Below the pieces are notes generated by a model. That model was not told the DNA's origin. It saw only the letters and a program-made list of their open reading frames with translations, and made no database searches. Both the position numbers and the translations under genes were made by a program. Positions 11,582 to 22,173 of a stretch of DNA of 64,000 nucleotides are shown piece after piece. Where the stretch lies: assembly GCF_018294505.1 (NCBI RefSeq), contig NC_057795.1, forward strand, positions 224,776,927 through 224,840,926, written 5' to 3'. Origin of the DNA: Triticum aestivum (taxonomy: Eukaryota; Streptophyta; Magnoliopsida; Poales; Poaceae). Position 1 is the stretch's first letter, and the number at the start of each line of letters is the position of its first letter.

Positions 11582-12186
11582 GAAAGCGCGCTCGTCGCCT
11601 TCCTGCGGGCGAATCTCGATGTGTTTGCATGGCAAGCATCTGACATCCCCAACGTTCCCAGGGAGGTGATTGAGCACCACCTTGCTGTCTGTCTCCATGC
11701 GCGTCCTGTCAAGTAGAAGGTTAGAAAGCAAGATTTGGAGCGAAAAGAGTTCATCATCGAGGAGATTAGGAAGTTGGAAGCGGCAGACTTGGTCAAGGGA
11801 GTACTCCATCCGACGTGGTTGGCCAATCCAGTGGTAGTGCATAAGGCAAATAAGAAATGGAGGTTGTGTATTGACTATACTGATAACAATAAAGCCTGTC
11901 CAAAGGTTCCTTTCCTGTTGCCACACATTGACCAGGTAGTGGACTCCATTGCCGGGTGCGACATGCTGTCGTTCCTTGACGCCTACTCAGGATATCATCA
12001 GATCTTCATGAAGAAGGAAGATGAAGAAAAGACCGCGTTCATCACCCCATGTGGTACGTACTGTTTCGTACGAATGCCTTTCGGGTTAAAGAGCGCTGGT
12101 TCAACATTCGCTTGAGCAGTCCAAATTGGTTTTGAGCCCCAGTTGCATAGAAATATGAAAGCTTATATGGATGATATAGTGGTCAA
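11582..12186 (+). pseudogene. Element H reverse transcriptase, 5' part
   Basis: Ty3/gypsy RT. FLRANLDVFAW opens the domain. EEIRKLEAADLVKGVLHPTWLANPVVV, WRLCIDYTDNNKACP, LSFLDAYSGYHQI and TAFITPCGTYCFVRMPFGLKSAGSTF follow in order. The catalytic box YMDD is encoded at about 12165-12176. Stops are TAG at 11714 (Gln in C) and TGA at 12113. Five codons after YMDD the frame is cut by element I, and it resumes at 13967 without loss. The antisense ORF 11168-11926 and others here are shadows. Confidence 0.85.
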
Positions 12187-12438
12187 TGTTAGAAATAAGC
12201 CATGCGTTCATGTGCGTGCGTGCGTTGTGTGTGCTTGTGGCATGCGTGTGTGTCGCTGGGTAGGCGTGAGAGCCGGAGCTAGCTAGCCAGGCCGAACTTG
12301 GTGGCTGCTAGGTGTGGTTGTTAGCGCATGCATGCACTGGTAGTTAGCTGGTTAGCCGGCCTGGAGTTAGTGGCCGGTAGTGGTGGCCGTGTGGTGCGTG
12401 CGTGGGGGTCTGTATGCTTGGCCGCTGCGTTACGTGAG

Positions 12439-12446
12439 TATAAAGG
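12439..12446 (+). promoter_or_regulatory. TATA box of the element I LTR
   Basis: TATAAAGG, identical in the right LTR at 13769-13776. A CT-rich leader (about 12548-12575) lies downstream. Confidence 0.55.
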
Positions 12447-12636
12447 CCAGGCGATGTAGTACGAGAGCCGTGGTGCTCTGGGAACGAGTTCGTGCTCGTG
12501 GGTGTTGGCGTTTGAGCGCCGGAAACCTCTTGTGTCCACCTGTGTCTTCTTCTTCCCTTCTTCTTCTACCTCGGTCTGCAGCAGAACAAGAGAGCTGTGA
12601 GAGGTAGGCGAGAGCTAGGGCTAGTCGGCAACAACA

Positions 12637-13516
12637 ATTGGTATCGGAGCATCGGGTTCGGAGGAGCTCGCCGGCGATGGCGCTCGTCCCGTGCGGCGGC
12701 GGAGCACGGTGATGCCGGGCGTGCGGAGAGCGCGGCGGCCGCGGCGGACCTGCGCGGTGGCGCAGAGGCTGCGGTGGCGCGGCGCGGCTCGGCGGAGGGA
12801 AGGCCAAGCTCCGGGACACGCCGGATCGGCCGCGTTGGTCGCCTCGGAGCGCGATCATGGCGCGGGCTGGTGGCGTGCGGAGCGTGGCAGAACAAGCCGC
12901 GGCGACGGGCTCACCGCGTCGGGCGCGTGTATGGGCGCGCGCCAGACGTAGCGGGCACGTCGGGATCGCGGGTGCGGACCACGTCGGGGCGCTGGACCCG
13001 GTTGCGCAGATCGCGTATGTGCGCGGCGGGAGCGCGGGGACGTGGGGAGTGCGCGCGAAGGGCACGGCGGTCGCGGAGACGAGGAGGTCGCGAAGGACCT
13101 GCGTGGTGGCGCAGAGGTCGCGATGGCTCGGGCGACAATCGTGGAAGGTGCGTGACACGTAGGCGCGGCGTGGCGGCTGCCATGGCGGACGCGGAGGCGG
13201 CACGCGGTGAGCGTCTGGTGCTGTCGGGCTCGTCGGGCGCGACGGATGCGCGCGGGACGTGCGGGACGCACTGGTGCGATCGGGCTCGTCGGGCGCGTTG
13301 GGTGCGCGCGGGACGTGCGGGGCGCAGAGGGACGCCAGGCGTGTGTCGCCGGCGGAGAAGGAGCTCGGCGTATGTTGCCGGAGTCATGATGGAGCACGGT
13401 GCAACCGGCGTCGTTGCGGCAGGTCGGGTCCGCGGACTGGGTCACGACTATGACGACGACAATGACAGGAGCTGCAACAACTTCGACGACGGCGAGATCA
13501 TGGCTTAGGAGGAGAA
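12637..13516 (+). other. Element I GC-rich interior of unknown origin
   Basis: After the primer-binding site the sequence is rich in gcg/cgg words and has long open frames on both strands. These include 303 codons at 12597-13508 that start inside the LTR and are low-complexity Arg/Gly/Ala. It has internal repeats: a 56-bp tandem unit starting cgggctcgtcgggcgcg at about 13225 and 13281, and a looser pair at about 12745 and 13090. No known domain was recognised. Open frames are expected by chance at this composition, so no gene is called. It may be a captured host fragment. Confidence 0.5.
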
Positions 13517-13966
13517 TGTTAGAAATAAGCCATGCGTTCATGTGCATGCGTGCGTTGTGTGTGCTTGTGGCATGCGTGTGTGTCGCTGGGTAGGCGTGAG
13601 AGCCGGAGCTAGCTAGCCAGGCCGAACTTGGTGGCTGCTAGGTGTGGTTGTTAGCGCATGCATGCACTGGTAGTTAGCTGGTTAGCCGGCCTGGAGTTAG
13701 TGGCCGGTAGTGGTGGCCGTGTGGTGCGTGCGTGGGGATCTGTATGCTTGGCCGCTGCGTTACGTGAGTATAAAGGCCAGGCGATGTAGTACGAGAGCCG
13801 TGGTGCTCTGGGAACGAGTTCGTGCTCGTGGGTGTTGGCGTTTGAGCGCCGGAAACCTCCTGTGTCCACCTGTGTCTTCTTCTTCCCTTCTTCTTCTACC
13901 TCGGTCTGCAGCAGAACAAGAGAGCTGTGAGAGGTAGGCGAGAGCTAGGGCTAGTCGGCAACAACA

Positions 13967-14098
13967 GTCAAAACCAAGGAGAAGGCCACACTCGTGCAGG
14001 ATCTGGAGGAAACGTTTGCAAATCTACGCAAGATTAACCTCAATCTCAACCCGGAGAAGTGTGTGTTCGGCATCCCATCTGGCAAACTTCTTGGGTTA
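13967..14098 (+). pseudogene. Element H reverse transcriptase, middle piece
   Basis: The RT frame resumes directly after element I, sharing the TSD, and encodes TLVQDLEETFANLRKINLNLNP and the KCVFGI box, then GKLLG. It is cut at 14098 by the Helitron J between A and T and continues at 17202 (FVSQRGIEANP) with no base lost. The homologous stretch in C is intact at about 50050-49900. Confidence 0.85.
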
Positions 14099-17000
14099 TC
14101 TCTACTCTTATAAAAAGCACAATTGGTGATGATGGTGTGCCTGCCATCTAGCAATTTCGGCCGTCCGATCGACATCTAACGCATAGAAAACGATCTTGGC
14201 TACTTTAGCAAAAAGACGCCCGTCAGTCTTCTTCTTCCAGACCGATCCAGATCCATCCACATCCACCTTCCTCCAGCCAGCCAAATCTGGCACAATGGCT
14301 GTTGCCGCCGCCGGCGCCGTCTGCCCCCAATGCCTCGCATGCCTCCTCTCCAACGCAGGAGCCACCACCGGTGCCAACGTCGTCGGTTCCTCAACGCCTC
14401 CTCCTCACCGTCTCCTCCAGTCCCCTCCCCCATCTCGTCTGATGCCACCCGCTACAAGTGCGTCGACAGCTGTGCGCTGCTAATCCACGGCGGCAGTGCC
14501 ATCAAATACTACCGATTACCCTAGCCGTCGGCCATCCCTGCCACCCCGGCGAGCTCCAATCCCCGCCATTCCGACCTCCGTCGTCGACAGAGAATGTAGT
14601 GGCGCCGACAGCGTCCTTGCTGGCGCCATGTCTGAATTTGCACTGTCCCGTCCTAGCTCCTCTGCTCGTCAGCAAGTGAAGCGGCCGGAGATTTGGACCA
14701 ACATTGACGACCGAGACAGGGCCATGCCGAGCTGCGAACCAGCAGCGAGGAGGCTCCTCCGGCGCTCGCGGCAATGACGGCATACACGGCGCGGGGCGAG
14801 CGACGTCGCGGGCGGCGAGCCGTGAGCGGCGTACACGGCGAGTCGGCTCCCCTGGCACTCGAGACAACGGCAGCGTACACAGCGGTTGGTGGCGCTCACT
14901 ATCACTGCCGACCTGCAGCGTGTCATAGGAAGCTAGCACCACCGCATTCGCTCGCGTGCACCATCGGCAGCGTCGACGCATGCGTCCACGAGACCAAAAG
15001 TCCCGGCCGCGTGAGCTGCAGGTGGATAGCAGGAGCGAGAGCTGCAGGCTGGTGTTCTGCGGCGTCAAGATGGGGAGCATACACGATGGCGCGGACGGTG
15101 CCTAGCATGCTCGTGCTGCGCGTGCACTTGCCCATAAATATAGACATTCAGATTTACTCAAATTCAGATAAACAATTAGACATTAGCTGCTACGTGTGCA
15201 CTCGCCCATATTTCAAATTGAGATAGACATTCAGATGTACTGTATCTTGACATTCATATCTCAATTTGTTCAGATACACATTAGCGTGGCAAGTTCAGAT
15301 TATCTTGAACCCGAAAGATTGATATTCAGAAGTCGATTTGTTCAGTTTACCTGAACTATGGCAAGTTGTTTTGGTCGACAGCAGTCACTGTAGTTCTTTG
15401 GTTTGTGTTGTGTGTAGTTCGGCTGCAGGAAAGGTCGGGACTTGGCGCACACCATAGACATGGTCGTCGGTGTCATGGACTCAGCGCGTGGTTGGGCGAG
15501 GGTGGTCGGCGTCGTCATGGACTCAGAGCGCATGGTCGGACGAGGGTGGTCGGCGGTAGAAGCTCCGAGCTGTGCTTGGGGCGACGACTATGGTGGGCGG
15601 AGGAGAACTAACATTTTGGTGCCCTATTATAGAGCAGTTGTTGGATACGACACTTGCTCGTGCCCAAGAAAATCAGTTTTGATGCGGAAATCCATTGGTG
15701 CTCCCGGGAGCGCGTGCTCCTGCACGCGAAAAATATATTTCAAAGTGTGAAAAAATTCCAAACAAAAATTTGGCAGATACATCTCGACATTATATGTGTG
15801 CGCAACAAGTTTTGCAGAAAACCGACTTTTTTTGTAGCTTTTGTAAAAAAGACAAAAGGACGTCTTGTGAAAAGATATTTTAACACCGGACAAAAGGATG
15901 TACAATATCGAGCAGTACGCGCCAAGTTTTTGTTTGGAATTTTTTGACATTTTAAAATATGTTTAAAACACATTTGAAAAAGCAGGAGCGCCCGCTACCA
16001 TGTGCCAAAACGCCACTCTCATTTTCATCCCCAATTTTTATCATACCAATAAGTTTGTTCCTGCATGTTTGAATCATGATTTGGATTCTCCTACAGACTT
16101 GATTCTTTTTTATCATACCAATAAGTTCGTTACTTTGTTTTATGGGTATAATAATATTCCTGATGCCCAAGATTGTACTTTTCTCCTTCATATTCAAGTT
16201 ACTCAAAAATAAATATCATGGCCCTGGATTTGGTCGCAGGAGAAGCATAACTGATTCATCTCTGCCTATATCTCAACTTTGGCTGTCAACGCCAATCACC
16301 TTGATTCATATATACTAGCCTGAGTTGTGAAATCTTTGTCTCCTTTGGACAAATAGCCTAGAAATTCTCAAAAGAAAAGCCCTTGATCATGTGGAGCCTT
16401 ACTTCAAAAACCATGGATGTGATCTAATATAAGCTTATTCCTTGATTTTCCATCAAGGTTCCTCATGTTGTGCATACATGAAGGATGTCGGGCCCCTCAT
16501 ATGCCTTCTTCAGCGCGCCGTCATCCTCTCCTCCTCTACCCAACATCGATGATATTTCGGTGTTGAGGAGAAAGTATTTCATCGCATATGTGGATGTTTC
16601 TTGATTCCTTGGGTTCTAGATCTCCTTGGGGAAAAGTAGGTGAAGGCCTTTGCAAAGATGTAGATTAATCGGGCATGATAACCCTTTGCTTATTCCTCGG
16701 TTTATTTTGATCCTAGGCATTAGAAGGATTTCCTTTTCGCCATTACCCTGCTCTGCTAGGGGTTAGAAGCATTTACTTTTAGGTTGGCATGGTTTGCTCT
16801 GCACCATTGAAAATCCTAATAAGTGTATGCATGTAGCCAACTTTCACATGCTTCTGTTTGGCAAATGTAGCAACAATACATCATGTACTCCTATGTCCTG
16901 GCATAGAAATGCGAGAAGAAACTCAGGCAAACCCTAATGAATTAATGTCAGTGACCCATGTTCATCTAATTGGTTTGCACTCTTATGTATGATCATTGTT

Positions 17001-17201
17001 TAGCTTGGACGAAAGGATTTATCATTTGGAAACATTATGTTTGACTTTGCTTGTTGTATACCTATCAACAATATAACATCACTCGATCAATGTCTCATAC
17101 CTTTTTTTACTGTTTTGTAGCAACATAGACTCCTCACTATAAACAATGTTTCACATCTCTGATCTTTGTGCTTCCGTAGCGTAGCATGGGCATCTTGCTA
17201 G
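14099..17201 (+). mobile_element. Helitron J, non-autonomous
   Basis: Starts TCTCTACTCTTATAAAAAG at 14099 and ends ..catcttgCTAG at 17201, inserted exactly between A (14098) and T (17202). These are the Helitron hallmarks: 5' TC, 3' CTAG, AT target and no TSD. An imperfect hairpin-forming stretch (about 17174-17191) lies just before the end. The 3103-bp interior has no Rep or helicase. Bases 14196-15130 are GC-rich with short open frames (such as 14281-14483) that could be captured gene fragments, but I recognise none. Bases 15130-15370 contain short direct repeats of agacattcaga. The rest is AT-rich. Confidence 0.85.
15696..15998. repeat. 300-bp inverted repeat (MITE-like) inside Helitron J
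   Basis: Two arms, about 15696-15830 and 15840-15998, are imperfect reverse complements. The core aaaaaattccaaacaaaaa is in both, and the outer ends are GC-rich (ggtgctcccgggagcg and gagcgcccgctacc). ORFs on both strands here mirror each other for this reason. It may be a foldback MITE carried by the Helitron; no TSD is clear. Confidence 0.55.
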
Positions 17202-18520
17202 TTTGTGTCTCAACGCGGAATCGAAGCAAATCCTAACAAGATCAAAGCGATTGAGCATATTGATGCGCCCAGACGAGTCAAGGATGTCCGTAGGCTCGCC
17301 GACTGCGTCGCCGCCCTGAGTAGGTTCATCTCTGAATCTTCTGAGCGTGCCCTCCCCCTTTTCAAATTTTTGAAAAAGGTGGGTCCAATGAAATGGACTC
17401 CGGAGGCAGAGGTAGCGCTGCAAGATTTGAAGAGGTACCTCTCCTCTACGCCGATACTAGTCGTGCCCAAACCACAAGAGTCGTTGCTGCTATATTTAGC
17501 AGCAACGAATCAAGTGGTCAGTGCTACTCTAGTGGCGCAGAGAGAAGTTGAGGAAGAGGCAACAGCAGTGACGAGGCCGTTAGATGAGGATCTGGGGCCG
17601 GCAGGGCCCGATGCCGGCAAGGCAGAGCCCCCGGCAGAGTCCGGTCCCGGCAAGACAGAGTCTGCGCAAGTGAGCGAAGTAATATAGAAGAAGAAGGTGA
17701 TGCATCACCCAGTCTATTTTGTCAGCTCCCTCTTGCAGGGGGCTAGATCAAGGTATTCTGGTATGCAGAAGCTGCTTTTCGGCCTCCTTATGGCCTCAAG
17801 AAAGTTGCGTCACTATTTCCAAGCACATGAGCTCACCATCGTCACTCGCCTCCCGTTGCAATAGATCTTGCACAATTCGAATGCAACTGGGAGGATTGTG
17901 GAGTGGGCGTTGGAACTGTCAAGCTTTGGCCTCAAGTTTGGAAGTACTTCCACGATCAAGAGCAGAGCCTTGGCGGAGTTCATAGCTGAATGGACCTCCA
18001 CGTCCGACGAAGAAGTTCAAGAGACCACTCTTCTCGGCAAAGAGGCAAGCAGTCATTGGATTATGTACTTTGATGGGGCTTTCTCGCTGCAAGGTGCTGG
18101 TGCCGGCGTGCTACTCATCGCGCCCATCGGAGAGCACCTCAAGTACGTGGTCTAGATGCATTTTTCTTGCGAAAGGTCAACAAACAATACTGCAGAGTAC
18201 GAGGGGCTGCTTGCCGGTCTCAGGATCGCGGCAGACCTTGGAATCAGGAAGCTCATCATCAAAGGTGATTCGCAGCTTGTCGTTAAATAAGTCAACAAGG
18301 ATTATAAGAGCCCGCTGATGGAGGCCTACATGGATGAAGTGAGGAAGTTGGAGGAGCGCTTTGATGGTCTACAAGCAGAGCATGTTCCTCAAGCAGAGAA
18401 CAGCATTGCCGATGACTTGTCAAAATGCGCTGCCCTCAAGTTGCCTGTGGAACCAGGTACCTTTGTGCTTCAATTAACCCAGCCATCCGTTAAAGCATCA
18501 GCAAGACAGAACAAGTGAAG
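17202..18520 (+). pseudogene. Element H RT end, RNase H and second RNase H
   Basis: RT thumb and connection: DAPRRVKDVRRLADCVAALSRF, then FLKKVGPMKWTPEAE. The first RNase H-like part (VYFVSSLLQGARSRYSGMQKLL.., 17700-17860) is reduced. The second, at about 18055-18420, has the catalytic pattern YFDGAFS, TAEYEGLLAGL, IKGDSQLVV and DDLSK, as in the additional archaeal-type RNase H of Tat elements. Stops lie at 17686 (TAG), 17863 (TAG), 18154 (TAG, Gln in C), 18288 (TAA) and 18517 (TGA). A Pro/Gly/Lys-rich linker separates the RT from RNase H (17570-17685). Confidence 0.8.
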
Positions 18521-18789
18521 GAAAGCGGGCCCTGGCAAGTACTTTCCCGCTGAGCTCCCAGGAGCCGCTGGCAAGGAAGTTGCCGGGTACCCCAAACTTG
18601 TCGGGGAGTAGCAGCCTCCGGCGGGGCCCCAAGCCCTTACCGTAGAGACAGCTGCCCCCGCGGCAGAAGACATGACTTTAGTCCTTGCCGCCGAGCCTCA
18701 GGCTCTAGCATGGGCACATCATACTATTTGTTTCCTCCAAACAAGGGAGCTCCCTGAAGAGCAGGAAGAAGCAGGAAAGTAGCCCGTCG

Positions 18790-19935
18790 GTCCAGCATGT
18801 ACCAGCTTGTGGATGATGTCCTATACAGAAGGAGACTAAACGACGTGAAATTGAAGTGTATTCCTCGGGAGGACGGACTGGAGCTGTTGGCAGAGATACA
18901 TGGAGGCATATGTGGCTCCCACATAGGGTTAAGAGCCCTTGCCGGCAAAGCATTCCAACAAGGCTTCTTCTGGCCCACCGCTCTCCAGGATGCAACTGCA
19001 CTCGTAACCAAGTGTGAAGCGTGTCGTTCCATTCAAAGAAGCTTCATCAACCAGCCCAAGCCGTTCAAACAATTCCTCTTTCCTGGCCATTTCCGGTCTA
19101 GGGGCTCAACATATTGGGCCCCTTTCCCCATGACGTCGGGGGCTTTGAGTACTTGTACGTTGCGATTGACAAGTTCACAAAGTGGCCAGAAGTGGAGCCA
19201 GTGAGAAAGGTGACATCATAGTCAGTCATCAAGTTCTTCAAGGGAATCATTTGCCGTTTTGGTGTGCCAAACAGAGTCATCACCGACAATGACACACAGT
19301 TCACGAGCCGCACCTTCATTCAGTATATCCAAGATCTTGGCAGCAAAGTTTGCTTTGCTTCGGTTGCTCATCCAAGAAGCAACGGCCAGGCAGAAAGGGC
19401 AAATGCTGAAGTGTTGCGAGGCCTCAAAACAAGAACTTTCGACAGACTACACAAGTGTGGAAGGTGCTGGATTGATGAATTGCCAATGGTTCTTTGGTCA
19501 ATCAGAGTGACACAAAATCAAGCAACTGGCCAAACAACCTTTGCCCTGGTATACGGGGCAGAAGCAGTTCTCCCCACAGAACTCATATACGGGTCACCTC
19601 GAGTGCTCCCTTATAAGAGCTTGAGCAAGAGCAGTTGCGCCAAGATGATGCAACGCTCCTTGAGGAAGATCGTCTTCGGGCTGCTGTGTGAGCCGCTCGC
19701 TACGAGTAAGCCTTGTGCTGCTATCATAGCCGCAAGGTTCATGCCCAAAGCCTTGAGGAAGGCGACCTTGTTCTTCGGCATGTTCAGTCCGCCAAGAATT
19801 CAAACAAGTTGACGCCGAAGTGGGAGGGCCCTTATCGGGTAATACGAGTCACCATGCCCGGCGCAGTCCGCCTGGAGACCGAAGATGACATTCCGGTGAG
19901 CAACTCTTGAAATATCGAGCATCTTCGCAAGTTTT
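18790..19935 (+). pseudogene. Element H integrase
   Basis: The zinc-binding N-terminus has HGGICGSH, then CEACRS about 30 residues on (18897-19030). Core: FVYLYVAID-like text in shifted frames near 19140-19170, VITDNDTQFTSRTF with the catalytic Asp (about 19277-19318), and AHPRSNGQAERANAEVLRGLK with the catalytic Glu (about 19369-19430). C-terminal module: KLTPKWEGPYRVIRV (about 19809-19853), a GPY/F domain. At least three frame changes and one TAG (19219, Gln in C) break it. It ends near 19935 by comparison with C (47191). Confidence 0.8.
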
Positions 19936-20883
19936 ACCAGTAGGGCGCGGTTGCAGGGAGCCCCGACAACCCCCTTTTGTACTAGCCTTGCCGTCGAGGC
20001 ATGTAACCCTATGTACAGAGCCAGGTGCAGACCCTGTGTGCAGTTAGATAACTTTTAGCATATACATTTTCCTGTGATTTCCATGTTTTGTGTATATACG
20101 TATATGCATGCTTATCCAGGGTATTGTACTACCTATGATTCCAGCAAATACTAATGGACCGCTAAGGTTCAATGCTCCTATCTTATCTTCTTTCCAGCCA
20201 CAGTAAAGACGCTCGGTTCCACCGTTCCCGTCGTGGACTTGGCTCCGGCGAGAAGTTAAGAAGACTGCCCGGCATGTCGTCCCCGACAAACCAAATAGAT
20301 AAAGTTCACCTCTTGCCCACTTATGATCGTAACATGTGACTTGTGCATTAGAAAATCTCGCCACTCTTTTTAGACTTAGGTGCTCTCATCCCTGGCCTGA
20401 ATGCTACTTCGGCCAAGATGATTGGCAGGGGGCTGGGCCCTTTGTCTGTAACCCGGCAGATGTGATTCTCCGGCAGGCACAAAGGGCACCAACAAGGTAG
20501 CTTGCCGGGAAAACTCATTTATTTTTATTAAGGAGGCGTTCGCCTCTACATGGACGTGTATGTGCATGGGTTCCCGGCAAGGCTCATCTTTTTCATTGAT
20601 ATGCTGATGCAAGTACAAATGTTACAGAGCATAAGCATGGACTCAAGGGATTACATTATCTAGAAAGTTAAAGATTTGGCAAGTGCCCCGTAATCCCCGT
20701 TCTTGCCCTTTTCCTCCCCAGGTATGGGAAGCGCAGACAAAGACAGTCATGGGGAACGCATCGATGGAGAGCTTGGCTGGGTAGCCCGTCGACCACCGAC
20801 GCCAGAGCCAGCAGGACGCAACCCCCGACAAGGCATGTTGTCGAGGGAGGAGGCAGACCAAATGATGGTGCTGCCACTGATGG
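19936..20883 (+). other. Element H region between integrase and the antisense gene
   Basis: No coding sequence is supported. It contains recurring ttgccggg/cccggca words and ordinary AT-rich sequence. On the minus strand, 20640-20880 is the 3' flank of the antisense gene. Confidence 0.5.
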
Positions 20884-21537
20884 TCAGCTGGAGTCAGAGT
20901 CGTCGTTCTCCCGCCTGCTGCCGTCATTGTTGCTGGCGCTGTCCTCCTCGTCACCATCGCTCGAGGAGGAGCTTTCATCATTAGTGGAACTATCCACACA
21001 GCACCCTAAGCGGATTCCTGAGCTCCCGAAGACCTTGACGGAGAGCAGGCCATTCTCCATTCACTTGAACTAGATAACGTGCCCCTTCGACAAGCTGTGG
21101 GCGCGTGCAAAAGTTCTCCACGCACGGCAAAGATACATGATGTGAGGGGCGGGGAAGTCAACATCAACCCACATGCTACCATTCCTGCAGTCCCTCATGT
21201 GCAGCCTTAGAGCCTGCGGCGGATCCTGCTCCATCACCCAAGCGAACGGGGTAGGGAGGCAGAGATGGCCACACACGCACTTGTACAACCTAATGAAGAA
21301 CTCATGAGGCTGATCTCCGACGTGGCCGTCCATTGAAGGAGGGGCCGCTAGCGGAAGCGCAGCCGGTGCGCCGCCCCGTCCCCCTATTCCCCGGGCACCA
21401 CGACGACCTCGACCTCGTCCCCTTCCTCTCCCCCTCACGGTGGGCTCTGCCGCTGGAAGCTCTAGAGGAGGAGGAACGTGCTGTCGAGAAGAAGCCCTCG
21501 TCGCCGCCATCGAAGCACCAACACGCCCTCTCACCAT
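20884..21537 (-). pseudogene. Element H antisense extra gene (RG-rich, B3-like, acidic tail)
   Basis: On the strand opposite to gag-pol, starting at the ATG at 21537 (MVRGRVG..) and ending with the TGA at 20886-20884. Order of parts: a basic RGRGRGRGRRGARG run (residues about 37-50), a globular part (MDGHVG.. to LRLHMRDCRNGSMWVDV), then CRAWRTFARAHSLSKGHVI and SVKVFGSSG. These last two resemble the C-terminal half of the plant B3 DNA-binding fold, W..F....L..G....F.L plus a final strand. A tail rich in Ser, Asp and Glu closes it. Two in-frame stops (TAG, TGA) sit just after GHVI. C has a homologue (43454-44094). Extra, sometimes antisense, ORFs are known in Tat-clade elements such as Grande and RIRE2; the B3 resemblance is my inference. 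Confidence 0.7.
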
Positions 21538-21609
21538 GGAGAATGGATGAGAGATACTAAGCAGAAGGAGGAGAAGAAGGCGAGTGCGGAAAGGCACCGT
21601 CCCTCTCCC

Positions 21610-21618
21610 TTTTTATAG
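21610..21618 (-). promoter_or_regulatory. TATA box of the H antisense gene
   Basis: On the minus strand ctataaaaaggg lies about 75-80 bases before the ATG at 21537, followed by a CT-rich leader. The homologue in C has ctataaaaggg at the same distance, so the gene seems to carry its own promoter, separate from the LTR. Confidence 0.6.
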
Positions 21619-22173
21619 AAGGGCAGGGCCGGAGCCTGGCCTCCCAGCCCAAGGGGCGGCCGCCCTGTTCGACCAATGCGGCCTCCTAAAGCATGGAGAA
21701 TCGGGACCGACCCGCTACCCCAATCAACGACGCCTGGTTTTCCGCCTCGGCATTAATGCCCGTGCCCTCCTCATCCACCGCCTGCCCTTCCTAAGGCATG
21801 GGGGATACATGGCGAGCGAGTCGGAGGCATAAAGACAAGTGGGGCGACCATTTTCCACCCCGTTTATAGTGGGGTGCGGTGCCATGCAAGCCACGACCCA
21901 AGCCCACTTAGTAAATGAGTAGCGCCCCTGCGAATTCCTCTTTTTTATGAGGGAAGTGCGGGCCACCTCTTTACTATCCACTGCGGAATGACACAAGTGT
22001 GCCGCGACTGTCCCATGCACAACCCCCACGTCACGCCCTCAATGCGAATCACGGAGAAGCGCAACTGGCGAAGAGATCATGGAAGTTAATTCTCTCACAC
22101 GCGTGCCCGCGCACTGCTTTGGGCCTGTCCCAACTACGCCTTCGCTTATGTGTGGCCCAGGCCCGGGGGCTCC
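21619..22173 (+). other. Element H region before the 3' LTR, with polypurine tract
   Basis: Non-coding in the sense direction. On the minus strand it would be the upstream region of the antisense gene, and it includes tgacgtggg (about 22024-22032). It ends in the G-rich tract gcccgggggctcc (about 22160-22173), the plus-strand primer next to the 3' LTR. Confidence 0.55.

Larger units (their letters stand above)
12187..13966 (+). mobile_element. Element I: short, young non-autonomous LTR retrotransposon
   Basis: LTRs of 450 bp lie at 12187-12636 and 13517-13966. They begin TGTTAGAAATAAG and end ..cggcaacaaca, and are flanked by an exact TSD gtcaa (12182-12186, 13967-13971). The primer-binding site ttggtatcggagc just after the left LTR is close to the initiator-Met type. 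A purine tract aggaggagaa precedes the right LTR. By eye the LTRs differ at three positions (near 12216, 12407 and 12530), about 99.3% identity, so this is the youngest datable insertion. The 880-bp interior has no gag or pol and is very GC-rich. It must have moved with proteins made elsewhere. Confidence 0.92.

Noticed and set aside
11168..11926. 252-codon minus-strand ORF
   Set aside because: Shadow of the protease/RT frame of H on the other strand; no domain of its own.
12597..13508. 303-codon plus-strand ORF and 257-codon minus-strand ORF (12430-13203)
   Set aside because: They overlap the LTR of element I, are low-complexity Arg/Gly/Ala or Pro/Arg, and occur in very GC-rich DNA where both strands stay open by chance.
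15627..15973. Mirror-image ORFs on both strands
   Set aside because: Product of the inverted repeat at 15696-15998.
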